DNA of 64,000 nucleotides from NCBI GenBank assembly GCA_017427645.1, contig JAFRSI010000152.1, positions 1-64,000 on the forward strand. Reading direction: 5' to 3'. Positions 47,003-54,735 of this stretch are shown here, piece after piece (positions within the stretch are counted from its first letter, which is position 1; each line of letters opens with the position of its first letter). The position numbers were made by a program, and so were the translations under genes. Source of the stretch: Oscillospiraceae bacterium. GTDB lineage: Bacteria; Bacillota; Clostridia; Oscillospirales; Oscillospiraceae. The notes beneath the pieces were generated by a model, which saw only the letters and a program-made list of their open reading frames with translations, did no database searches and was not told where the DNA came from.

Positions 47003-47404
47003 CTATTTCCGGCGGCAATAGCTTTCAATGGCGCGGTTGACGAATGCAGCCGTACCCTGGCCGCCGGCAGCGTCGATGTTGGCGGTAAAGTCGCCGCCGG
47101 CTGTGTACATCCGCCCCAGGCTCGACAGAATCTCGTTGGTGCAGCAGTAATAGTGCTCCGTGATGAAGGCTTGCAGCTTCTCCACCTGCGCCTGCACCTC
47201 CGGCGACTCCGGCATCCGGGCGCGCATGGCGCCGAACCCGGCAAACAGCTCCATCAGCTCCGCGCCGTGGGCCTGCTCCTCCTCCCGGGAGCGATTTTGA
47301 GATTTCTGCTCGTACTCCCGGTAGGCTTCTGTATGGCCCCAGGACTGCTTGGCTTCGGCGGCGTATTCCTCCAGCTTCTCGGTGTCAAACGGTGTAAAGT
47401 CCAT
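47003..47404 (-). CDS. TipAS antibiotic-recognition domain protein, no DNA-binding domain
   Basis: 133 residues matching the C-terminal half of TipA: KQSWGHTEAYREYEQKS, EEEQAHGAELMELFAGFG, FITEHYYCCTNEILSSLGRM and YTAGGDFTANIDAAGGQGTA. TipAS traps thiopeptides in Streptomyces. GGGGGAAAGG precedes the ATG at 47404. In frame upstream (to TTG 47488) lies RRLDDLIRLAHTAKAE, which resembles the coiled-coil linker of full MerR-TipAS proteins, so the gene may be a truncated regulator. Confidence 0.8.
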   Translation of the reverse strand: MDFTPFDTEKLEEYAAEAKQSWGHTEAYREYEQKSQNRSREEEQAHGAELMELFAGFGAMRARMPESPEVQAQVEKLQAFITEHYYCCTNEILSSLGRMYTAGGDFTANIDAAGGQGTAAFVNRAIESYCRRK

Positions 47405-47556
47405 ATCCTTTCCCCCTTCTGCTTTTGCCGTATGTGCCAGGCGTATCAGATCGTCCAGACGGCGGGAATTCCAATCTCCCCTGCTCAATACCCGTCAAAG
47501 CCAGCCTCCTCAAAAGGCCGGCACACACGCCATCTCGAATCCCGCAAACAGAAATG

Positions 47557-48018
47557 CTATTCGATACTGTCTAACCCCTCATATAAATCGTTGAAGGATT
47601 TTCCTCTGCTGCACCTTCCATACGAAAACTCTTTGTTTTCGCCATATTCAAGCAGAAAGCACTTCGCCAATTCTTCAACCGTTTGTTCAAGGGCCGTAAA
47701 AAACTGCTGATAAGCAAATCTACTTGCTGCGGAGCCCTCCTCAAAACAGTTCTTAATCAGCGATTCCGTCACCTGATCCAAGGGATACATCTTGATATGC
47801 ATAAGCTCATGAATGATGACCTCTTCCAGGTTCTCCTGCTTCGGATTGACGGTATTCAAAAGCAAAATTGCTTTTCTGTCATCGCAATCGATTTTGAAAT
47901 CGCCAGTTTTCGGCCAAGTCGGATCTTCAACCAATTCCAGCTTGATATCCCATTCCGGTGTAACCCTCAGCTTCCGGATGTATTTCTCAAAAAGAGCAAG
48001 CAGCCCTTGTTTATCCAT
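47557..48018 (-). CDS. Putative zinc metallopeptidase (HELMH), unknown
   Basis: 153 residues. EEVIIHELMHIKMYP holds the HExxH motif in the middle of the chain, with acidic residues (ESLIKNCFEEGSAAS) about 25 residues later that may provide a third ligand. A small ImmA/SprT-like metallopeptidase is the closest general type; no family is named with certainty. GGAGG precedes the ATG at 48018. A lower-GC gene, possibly acquired. Confidence 0.72.
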   Translation of the reverse strand: MDKQGLLALFEKYIRKLRVTPEWDIKLELVEDPTWPKTGDFKIDCDDRKAILLLNTVNPKQENLEEVIIHELMHIKMYPLDQVTESLIKNCFEEGSAASRFAYQQFFTALEQTVEELAKCFLLEYGENKEFSYGRCSRGKSFNDLYEGLDSIE

Positions 48019-48177
48019 AGTATTCCTCCAAAAAAACCGATCTGTTGAGACGATTATACCATCTTTGCTCGGCAAAAACAATTCCTTCCCGATAGGAATC
48101 GCTACGCTCAAAAAGGCCGAAGGGAGGCGACCTCCTTACGAAGTGCCGCCTTCCGCCGTCTTTTCTTTTGTGCTCTG

Positions 48178-48699
48178 TCAGCTTTCGCCCCCGTCCAGCG
48201 CTCTCCGCCCCAGCTCCAGCATCCGGTCGTTCAGAACGGCGAAGACGATATCGACGGAGTATTCCCCGTGGCCCGCGAGAAAGTCCCGGCAGGCCCGGAT
48301 CGCCACCTCCCACGCCTGTTCCGTGGGATAGCCGAAGATGCCGGCGGAAATCAACGGAAAGGCGACGGAGCGGCAGCCGTTCTCCACGGCCAGCTCCAGC
48401 GCGCGGCAGTAGGCGCCGTACAGGGCCCGGGCCTCGCCGTGCCGCCCGCCCGCATAGATCGGCCCTACCGCGTGGATGACATATTTCGCCCGCAGGTCAA
48501 ACCCCGGCGTGATGACCGCGGAGCCGGTCTCACAGTGCCCGATGGCGCGGCAGGCCGCCGCCAGCCTCTCATATCCGGCCCGGCGGAAGATCTCGCCGCA
48601 GACCCCGCCGCCGGGGCGCAGGCCCTCGTTGGCGGCGTTCACCACGGCGTCCGCGTCCAGCTCCACAATATTGCTCTTTTGTACGGTAATGGTGCTCAT
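48178..48699 (-). CDS. Macrodomain protein (O-acetyl-ADP-ribose deacetylase type)
   Basis: 173 residues. DADAVVNAANEGLRPGGGVC is the first macrodomain loop with NAAN and GGGV, and PLISAGIFGYP is the second (SxGIFG). YVIHAVGPIY lies between. Known members bind ADP-ribose or deacetylate O-acetyl-ADP-ribose. The start overlaps the ogt stop by four bases. A decayed copy of its 3' half is at 34371-34483. Confidence 0.93.
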   Translation of the reverse strand: MSTITVQKSNIVELDADAVVNAANEGLRPGGGVCGEIFRRAGYERLAAACRAIGHCETGSAVITPGFDLRAKYVIHAVGPIYAGGRHGEARALYGAYCRALELAVENGCRSVAFPLISAGIFGYPTEQAWEVAIRACRDFLAGHGEYSVDIVFAVLNDRMLELGRRALDGGES

Positions 48700-49190
48700 C
48701 TGTCCTTCCCTCCTGCGGCGACGCCCTCCCGCTCCAGCAGTCGGCGCTTCCGCTCCACGCCTCCGGCATAGCCCGTCAGGCGCCCGTCCGCCCCCACCAC
48801 CCGGTGGCAGGGGATCATCAGTGAAATGGGATTGCGCCCCACGGCGCCGCCCACCGCCCGGGCCGAGGCGCAGCCCAGCCGCGCCGCCAATTGCCCGTAG
48901 GTCACGGTTTCGCCGTAGGGGATGGTCAGCAGAAGCTGCCACACCGCCTGCTGAAACGCCGTTCCCTTCGGGCGCAAAGGCGGTGTAAAGGTTGGCGCCT
49001 TGCCGCTGAAATAGTCGTCCAGCCACCGGTCCGCCCGGCGGAAGACGGGGAGATCCCTCTCCTGCGCTCCCGCCTCCAGTCCGGCGGCAAAATGCTTCTG
49101 TCCGTCAAACCACAGGCCCGTCAGGGCCTCTCCGTCGCTGGCCGCGGTGATGCCGCCCAGCGGCGAGGGATAGCGGTGAACAAACTGCAT
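48696..49190 (-). CDS. ogt: Methylated-DNA--protein-cysteine methyltransferase
   Basis: Repairs O6-alkylguanine by transferring the alkyl group to its own Cys. 164 residues. The active site is NPISLMIPCHRVVGADGRLT with the PCHR Cys, and AFQQAVWQLLLTIPYGETVTYGQLAARLG is the helix-turn-helix. It has no Ada N-terminal domain. Coupled to the macrodomain gene downstream. Confidence 0.95.
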   Translation of the reverse strand: MQFVHRYPSPLGGITAASDGEALTGLWFDGQKHFAAGLEAGAQERDLPVFRRADRWLDDYFSGKAPTFTPPLRPKGTAFQQAVWQLLLTIPYGETVTYGQLAARLGCASARAVGGAVGRNPISLMIPCHRVVGADGRLTGYAGGVERKRRLLEREGVAAGGKDR

Positions 49191-49200
49191 GGTCTTCCTC

Positions 49201-50193
49201 CTACCGGGCGTACAGCACGCCGTCCTGGGAAGCGGCGAGAAAGGCCTCCATCTCCCGCCGAAACTCCGCGCTGTGATCGGACAGCCGCCCAGCGCCTGTG
49301 ATCAGCGGGTCGATGTACCGCTTCTTGGCGGGGATCACCCGGCCCGCTCCCGTCGGCACGTCCTCATATACCATCTCGTGCATGACCCGGTACGCCTGCC
49401 AGCGGCGCCGGGTAGCCGCGTCCCCGGTCAGCCTGGCAATGACCGCCGGCTCCGTCCCCCGCAGGTCCGCCTCCGTCAAAACCCCTCTCCGCATGGCAAA
49501 CCCCAGCAGCTCCGCCAGGGCCTGCATGGCCCAGCGGTCCTCGTCGGACACGTAGACCCGGGAGCAGCGCAGGGCGCCCCGGCCGAAGGCCAGGGCCGCC
49601 GCCGGATCGGTGAAGGCCAGCTCCGGCGCGCCGTCCGGCGCCTCGGTGACGGTGAGACGGCGGTACATCTCCCCCAGCTCCGCCCGGGTGCAGAAACCGA
49701 AGCCCAGCAGGTTCCCCATGGTGTACTCCAGCCGGTCGGCACTCAGGCGGGGCGTGTCGTTGTCGGCAACGGGATAGCGGTGGTAGTCCGCCACGTCCTC
49801 CACGGTCAGCCCCAGCGCCTCCAGCAGAACGCCGATGCTCCGGCTGCTCCGGAGCAGCTCCTCCGTCCCCTCCTCCGTGGCCTCCTGGCGCAGATGGTCC
49901 CCCCGCAGGAAGTCCACCGCGTGGGCAAAGGGCGGCGTGGCGATGTCGTGGAACAGGGCTGCCAGGGTCTGGGCCCGGTCGGCGGTGAAGTGCCACACGA
50001 TCAGCGCCGCGCCCAGACTGTGGTCCAGCCGGGAATAGGGCGGCAGGCCGCGGAACATAGGAAACGCCGTGTACTCGCAGCCGCAGTTCATGCCCACGTC
50101 CGCCAGCCGCCGCAGCTCCGGCGCGGCCAGGAAGGGCGCCAGGAATCCCGGCAGCTCGCCGTGATACAGCCCGATCATGTCCTCTCTCCGCAT
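49201..50193 (-). CDS. HD-domain phosphohydrolase
   Basis: 330 residues. RLDHSLGAALIVW and ALFHDIATPPFAHAVDFLRG give the H...HD...H metal site of the dNTPase-like HD family, with Asp in DRLEYTMGN. It resembles deoxynucleotide triphosphohydrolase-like proteins; substrate unproven. GGGGGAGGA precedes the ATG at 50193. It lies ten bases before ogt, so all three genes (HD, ogt, macro) look cotranscribed. Confidence 0.87.
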   Translation of the reverse strand: MRREDMIGLYHGELPGFLAPFLAAPELRRLADVGMNCGCEYTAFPMFRGLPPYSRLDHSLGAALIVWHFTADRAQTLAALFHDIATPPFAHAVDFLRGDHLRQEATEEGTEELLRSSRSIGVLLEALGLTVEDVADYHRYPVADNDTPRLSADRLEYTMGNLLGFGFCTRAELGEMYRRLTVTEAPDGAPELAFTDPAAALAFGRGALRCSRVYVSDEDRWAMQALAELLGFAMRRGVLTEADLRGTEPAVIARLTGDAATRRRWQAYRVMHEMVYEDVPTGAGRVIPAKKRYIDPLITGAGRLSDHSAEFRREMEAFLAASQDGVLYAR

Positions 50194-50274
50194 GGTCCTC
50201 CCCCCTTCCCGTCCGTTCTCTGTCGCGTGCAGTATATCACGTTTCCCCGCCGCGGTCAATTCGGACGACAAACG

Positions 50275-50302
50275 GAAAACCACCCCGTCCGGGGTGGTTT
50301 TC
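50275..50302 (-). terminator. Terminator of hypB
   Basis: A perfect 12-bp stem GAAAACCACCCC / GGGGTGGTTTTC with a GTCC loop; T-rich on the minus strand, 19 bases after the hypB stop. Confidence 0.8.
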
Positions 50303-50321
50303 TTCCAACTCAGAGATCGTC

Positions 50322-50990
50322 TTACCGGTTCCAGTCCTTCACCTGCTGCTCCAGCCAGTCGCACCAGGCGTCCATCCCCTCTCCGGTCTTGGCGCAGATG
50401 GGGAAGATCTGCAGCTTGGGATTGCGCATGTGGGCGTACTCCGCCACCTTCTCCATGTCGAAGTCGAAGTAGGGCAGCACGTCGATCTTGTTGATCAGCA
50501 GCACGTCGCAGACGGTGAAGATCAGGGGGTATTTCAGGGGCTTGTCGTGGCCCTCGGGCACGGAGAGGATCATGGCGTTCTTCACGGCGCCGGTGTCGAA
50601 CTCCGCCGGGCACACCAGATTGCCCACGTTTTCCAGCACCACCAGGTCCAGATCCTCCGTGCCGATCTCCCGGAGGCCCTGCTCGGTCATGCCGGCATCC
50701 AGATGGCACATGCCGCCGGTATGGAGCTGGATGCTCCGGACGCCGGCGGCGGCCACGGTCTCGGCGTCCACGGCGGAGTCGATGTCCGCCTCCATGACGC
50801 CCATGCGCAGCCGGTCCTTCAGCGTCTCGATGGTCCGCAGTAGCATGGTGGTCTTGCCGCTGCCGGGGGAACTCATCAGGTTCAGCAGAAAGGTCTTATC
50901 CCTCTTCAACTCGCCGCGAACGCGATCGGCCTCCGCGTCGTTGTCGGCAAAAATGCTCTCCTTGATCTCAATGATGCGTACGGGGTCCAT
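50322..50990 (-). CDS. hypB: Nickel-insertion GTPase HypB
   Basis: HypB delivers nickel to NiFe-hydrogenase (or urease) using GTP. 222 residues. LMSSPGSGKTTMLLRTIE is the P-loop, LENVGNLVCPAEFD a conserved nickel-site segment, and DVLLINKIDVLPYFDF carries NKxD. It lacks the His-rich N-terminal storage stretch. No hypA, hypC-F, hydrogenase or urease gene is in the window. Confidence 0.94.
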   Translation of the reverse strand: MDPVRIIEIKESIFADNDAEADRVRGELKRDKTFLLNLMSSPGSGKTTMLLRTIETLKDRLRMGVMEADIDSAVDAETVAAAGVRSIQLHTGGMCHLDAGMTEQGLREIGTEDLDLVVLENVGNLVCPAEFDTGAVKNAMILSVPEGHDKPLKYPLIFTVCDVLLINKIDVLPYFDFDMEKVAEYAHMRNPKLQIFPICAKTGEGMDAWCDWLEQQVKDWNR

Positions 50991-51103
50991 GGCGCGCCTC
51001 CTGTTCTCTCCGGCAGGGCCGGGATATCTCTGTCTCTATTATACCGGATTCTGCGAAAAAAGCAAAGGTTTTTCCCGTCTTCCCGCAAAACCCTCTCTCC
51101 CGC

Positions 51104-51979
51104 CTACCGCAGCAGCCGGGACCAGGTAGCCTGCCCCACCAGACCGTCCACCGTCAGGCTGCAGCGGCGCTGGTAATCCCGCACCTCCGACTCCGTGGCG
51201 GGGCCGAAGATCCCGTCCTCCGCCAGGCCGGCGCCGTCGTACCGGTTCAGCAGGATCTGCAGCGTTAGCACGTGGCCGCCGGTGCTGCCGCGGCCCAGGA
51301 CGGGCAGCGTCACTGCGCAGATATCCGTCTTCTCCGGCTTGGGAAAGCCGTTTTTCCCCTCCTGCCGGATCCGGGCGGGATAGTCGATGAGCAGATAGTC
51401 CTGGTCGCACACCACCCCGGCCACCTTGTTGCTCCGGATCAGATTGGTCTCTCCGCCGAACTGCCACACGCCGAAGCAGCTCTCCGGCTTGAAATCGCAG
51501 GCTCGGCTCCAGGCCGCCACCCAATGGGGATAGTCCGTCAGCTCCCTGTCGTAGAGATACGCGGAAAAATAGGACTTGGAGCTGTAGATCCCCGGCAGGA
51601 TCTCCCTCTCCTCCATGGCGCGCAGCCATGCCTTCACCACGTCCGTCAGCTTCCGGCGGCCCAGGGCCAACATTTTCTTGTGCTCCACGTCCAGGAACAC
51701 CGGCAGCTCGAACTGCCGTCCCTTCAGCACGTGGTCATAGCAGTAGGCCGCCTCCCGCCGGGCCTCGTCCTCCGTCAGGGCGCGGCTGTACCAGTAGCAG
51801 CCCGTGGGCAGGCCCAGCTTTTTCACCTTGTCATAGTTTTCCGTGAACCGGGAATCCACGTACAGTCCGTCGTCTCCGCCGCCGCCCTTGAGGATGACGA
51901 AGCGCACGCCCTCCTCCCTGGCCTTGGCGAAGTCGAAATCCCCCTGCCAGCGGGAGACGTCTATCCCAAACTCCTTCAC
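51104..51979 (-). CDS. GH25 lysozyme-like muramidase with peptidoglycan-binding domain
   Basis: 291 residues. GH25 domain (1-200): EFGIDVSRWQGDFDFAKARE, FVILKGGGGDDG, PVFLDVEHKKM with the Asp/Glu pair, and GVWQFGGETN. A PG_binding_1 domain (about 220-291; GGHVLTLQILLNRYDGAGL and DGIFGPATESEVRDYQ) follows. It would cut the MurNAc-GlcNAc bond. No N-terminal signal peptide is visible, which is common for GH25 proteins of this group. The start is GTG at 51979, seven bases after AGGAGGTG. Confidence 0.9.
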   Translation of the reverse strand: MKEFGIDVSRWQGDFDFAKAREEGVRFVILKGGGGDDGLYVDSRFTENYDKVKKLGLPTGCYWYSRALTEDEARREAAYCYDHVLKGRQFELPVFLDVEHKKMLALGRRKLTDVVKAWLRAMEEREILPGIYSSKSYFSAYLYDRELTDYPHWVAAWSRACDFKPESCFGVWQFGGETNLIRSNKVAGVVCDQDYLLIDYPARIRQEGKNGFPKPEKTDICAVTLPVLGRGSTGGHVLTLQILLNRYDGAGLAEDGIFGPATESEVRDYQRRCSLTVDGLVGQATWSRLLR

Positions 51980-52061
51980 GGAAATCACCTCCTTCGTCTG
52001 TTGCGGGACGCATAGCGTCCCTTCCACCCTATGCCGCCGCCGGAAAAAACGTGTCCGGGGC

Positions 52062-52090
52062 TTGACACGGAAGGTTTAATCTGTTAAACT
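52062..52090 (+). promoter_or_regulatory. Promoter of the blaI-M56 operon with overlapping operator
   Basis: TTGACA, 17 bases, TAAACT. The palindrome GTTTAATCTGTTAAAC (52074-52089) covers the spacer and -10 region, where a BlaI-type dimer would block polymerase. Confidence 0.7.
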
Positions 52091-52101
52091 TCATATCACA
52101 A

Positions 52102-52127
52102 GGGAGGTTTAACAGTTTCAACCTCCC
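52102..52127 (+). promoter_or_regulatory. Second BlaI-type operator
   Basis: GGGAGGTT and AACCTCCC flank TAACAGTTTC. The core AGGTTTAACAG resembles the complement of the first operator (AGTTTAACAGATTAAACCTT). Downstream of the promoter and 14 bases before the start. Confidence 0.6.
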
Positions 52128-52140
52128 GGAAAGGAGTCCT

Positions 52141-52509
52141 ATGGATACGCCGAAAATCTTTGAGAGCGAATACCGCTTCTGTCTGATCCTGTGGGAGCAC
52201 GAGCCGGTGAACAGCACCGAGCTGGTGCGCCTGTGCAGGGACCGGCTGGGCTGGTCCAAGGCCACCACCTACACGGTGATCCGCCGCCTGGCGGAGCGGG
52301 GCGTGGTGAAAAACGAGAGCGCCGTGGTCACCTCCCTGGTCAGCAAGGAGGAGGCCCAGACCGCCGAGATCGACGAGCTGGTGGAGCGGACCTTCCAGGG
52401 CTCCCTCCCCGCCTTTGTGGCGGCCTTTGCCCGGCGGGAAAAGCTCAGCGAGGCGGACGCCGCCGCCCTGCAGCGGCTCATTGAGAGCCACGGGGAGGCG
52501 AAGAAATGA
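52141..52509 (+). CDS. BlaI/MecI/CopY-family repressor
   Basis: 122 residues, the normal size. Winged helix SEYRFCLILWEHEPVNSTEL and GWSKATTYTVIRRLAERGVV, with the family's KTVYTxLxRL-like recognition helix. The C-terminal half is the dimerisation and protease-cleavage region. It is coupled by ATGA overlap to the M56 gene, the usual repressor-sensor arrangement, and two palindromes lie in its promoter. Confidence 0.92.
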   Translation: MDTPKIFESEYRFCLILWEHEPVNSTELVRLCRDRLGWSKATTYTVIRRLAERGVVKNESAVVTSLVSKEEAQTAEIDELVERTFQGSLPAFVAAFARREKLSEADAAALQRLIESHGEAKK

Positions 52510-54668
52510 ATACCGTCTTTCTTTCCTTCCTGAATCGGGCCGTCGCCGCGGGCTGGCTGGTGCTGGCGGTGCTGGTCCTGCGGCTGCTGCTGCGCCGGGC
52601 GCCCAAACGCCTCACCTGCGCCCTGTGGGCCCTTGTGGCGGTGCGCCTGGTCCTGCCCTTCTCCATTCCCAGCCCCCTGAGTCTGGTGCCCAGCGCCCAG
52701 ACCGTGGTGCCCGAGTCCATCTACGCCGCCCGCCCGGTGATCGAGACGGGCATCCCGGCTGTCAATTCCACCATTGAAAACCAGCTCCAGTCCGTCTATT
52801 ACGAGGGCGTCACCGTCCCCGCGGGCACGGCAGCCCACGCCGCCGATCTGCTGGCGGTGCTGTGGATCGCCGGCGGCGCGGTGCTGATGCTGTACTGTCT
52901 GGGCACCTGGCTCCATCTGCGCTTCCGGCTGCGGACGGCCGTGCGCCTGCGGGACGACCTGTGGCAGAGCGAGTGGGTGGACTCCCCCTTCGTGCTGGGT
53001 CTGTTCCGCCCCCGGATCTATCTGCCCTTCCGTCTTTCCGCCGATGATCTGGCGGCGGTGGAGGCCCACGAGCGGGCCCACGTCGCCCGGGGCGACCACG
53101 TGTGGAAGGTGCTGGCCTTCCTGCTGCTGGCCCTCTACTGGTTTCATCCCCTGCTGTGGGTCTCCTACTTCCTGTTCTGCCGGGATCTGGAATACGCCTG
53201 CGACCAGCGGGTGATCCGCAGTCTGGACGAGCCGGGCAGGCAGCGGTATTCCGCCGCCCTGCTGCGGTGCGCCGCGCCCCGGCGTGCCCCGGCCCCCTGC
53301 CCGGTGGCTTTCGGCGAGGCCGGCGTCAGCGGGCGGATCAAAACCGTGCTGAACTACCGGCGCCCCGCCTTCTGGCTGGTGCTGCTGGCGGCCCTGGCGC
53401 TGATCGTCACCGCCGTATGCTTCCTCACCGATCCTCCTGCAAAAACCGGCCGCCAATGGCTCCGGTCCGCCACAGCCTCCCGCCTGGAGGGCGCGGAGAT
53501 CTGCCTCAACTATGACGGCTCCGGCCAGTGTCCCTATTACAACTATACCGGCTTCACCTATGACCGGCGCAAGGCCCTGGCAAGCCTGCTGCGGAAGGTG
53601 GATGCCTCCCGCGTGGAAGAGGGCGGCCATCGGATGCTGCCTCCCCAGGGCGACAGCCTTTTCTTCCCCAGGCATGGCGTCTACCTGTCGACGCCCGCCG
53701 GCGCCCAGGATGACCTGGTGGAGCTCCAGTATGGGGATCAACTCTCCCTGCTCCACCACCGGGAGCTGGCGGACTTCCTCCGCACCGTCCTGCCCGGATC
53801 CGCCGTTACCTGTTTCGCTCCTCCCCCTTCCGGCGGCTCCATAGAGGATTCCCCGTTCCTGCCGCTGGCGCTGCACTTTGCCTGCGACACCGTGGATATC
53901 TCCTACGGCAGCGGACTTCTGGACCGGGGCACGCCGCCCCTCACCAATCTGAATCCCGACGGCTCCTCCACACGCCAATCCGGCAAAGCCACCGCCCTGG
54001 GCACCGGCTCTATCACGTGGAAGCCGCCCGTCCTGGATGAGGGACAGAGCTCCCTCCGCAGCTCCTTTCATCTCACTCTCTCCGGCGGAGAGAGCGGCGG
54101 CGGTGCGCTGGATATCGACGTCTATGGCGGCCCCGCCGAGGTCCGCGGGGAGCAGCAGTTCGCCTATCGGTTTACCGTCCTCAACAATACCCTGCCGGTG
54201 ACACTCATCCAGGACAACGGTGTTCTGCACCTGTGGGACGCCGCCTGCCGTCCTGGCGAGGAGGGCGTGAAGAGCACTGACGACGTCCGCATTTTCAACG
54301 ATCACTACGGCGTCGTCAGCTATGACGTCGACGGCGACGGCGTCACGGAGGCCTGCTCCCTGGGCACCGGCCCCACCTCCGGCGTCTTCACCTTTACCGT
54401 AGCCGCCTGGAAGGACGGAGCAATGAAATACCATGGCGTCTTTATGCCCGGCCATTGGAGCCGGAATGAAAACGGCGACGTCTATGTTCCCGACCATGGC
54501 CAGATCTCCTTCGTCCTGGGAGAGAGCGGCCTGCAGGTATGCTTTACGGAGGACGTCTATCCCTCTCCGCTTGGCGGTGAAGGAGCAAAACACCTCTATG
54601 ACGTCTCCGTCCGGGACGGGCACATCGTCCTCACCGGTGAGGACGGCGAGCTGCGCGCCTGGGGCTGA
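52506..54668 (+). CDS. M56-family (BlaR1/MecR1-like) membrane metalloprotease with novel sensor part
   Basis: 720 residues. Four membrane helices (about 10-28, 35-52, 115-135 and 296-314); between the third and fourth is the zinc protease core AAVEAHERAHVARGDHVWK and DLEYACDQRVI. The extracellular ~400 residues after the fourth helix are not a penicillin-binding domain: no SxxK is seen. The segment contains a metal-binding-like DVDGDGVTEACS near residue 614. The ligand is therefore probably not a beta-lactam. It would cleave the cotranscribed repressor. Confidence 0.88.
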   Translation: MNTVFLSFLNRAVAAGWLVLAVLVLRLLLRRAPKRLTCALWALVAVRLVLPFSIPSPLSLVPSAQTVVPESIYAARPVIETGIPAVNSTIENQLQSVYYEGVTVPAGTAAHAADLLAVLWIAGGAVLMLYCLGTWLHLRFRLRTAVRLRDDLWQSEWVDSPFVLGLFRPRIYLPFRLSADDLAAVEAHERAHVARGDHVWKVLAFLLLALYWFHPLLWVSYFLFCRDLEYACDQRVIRSLDEPGRQRYSAALLRCAAPRRAPAPCPVAFGEAGVSGRIKTVLNYRRPAFWLVLLAALALIVTAVCFLTDPPAKTGRQWLRSATASRLEGAEICLNYDGSGQCPYYNYTGFTYDRRKALASLLRKVDASRVEEGGHRMLPPQGDSLFFPRHGVYLSTPAGAQDDLVELQYGDQLSLLHHRELADFLRTVLPGSAVTCFAPPPSGGSIEDSPFLPLALHFACDTVDISYGSGLLDRGTPPLTNLNPDGSSTRQSGKATALGTGSITWKPPVLDEGQSSLRSSFHLTLSGGESGGGALDIDVYGGPAEVRGEQQFAYRFTVLNNTLPVTLIQDNGVLHLWDAACRPGEEGVKSTDDVRIFNDHYGVVSYDVDGDGVTEACSLGTGPTSGVFTFTVAAWKDGAMKYHGVFMPGHWSRNENGDVYVPDHGQISFVLGESGLQVCFTEDVYPSPLGGEGAKHLYDVSVRDGHIVLTGEDGELRAWG

Positions 54669-54691
54669 ATGTCCTGACAGGATCCCTGACA

Positions 54692-54727
54692 AAAACAACC
54701 GCCGCACCTCCGTGCGGCGGTTGTTTT
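54692..54727. terminator. Bidirectional terminator
   Basis: A perfect 16-bp stem AAAACAACCGCCGCAC / GTGCGGCGGTTGTTTT with a CTCC loop, between the convergent M56 and ftsK genes. Confidence 0.9.
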
Positions 54728-54735
54728 ATGTAGAC

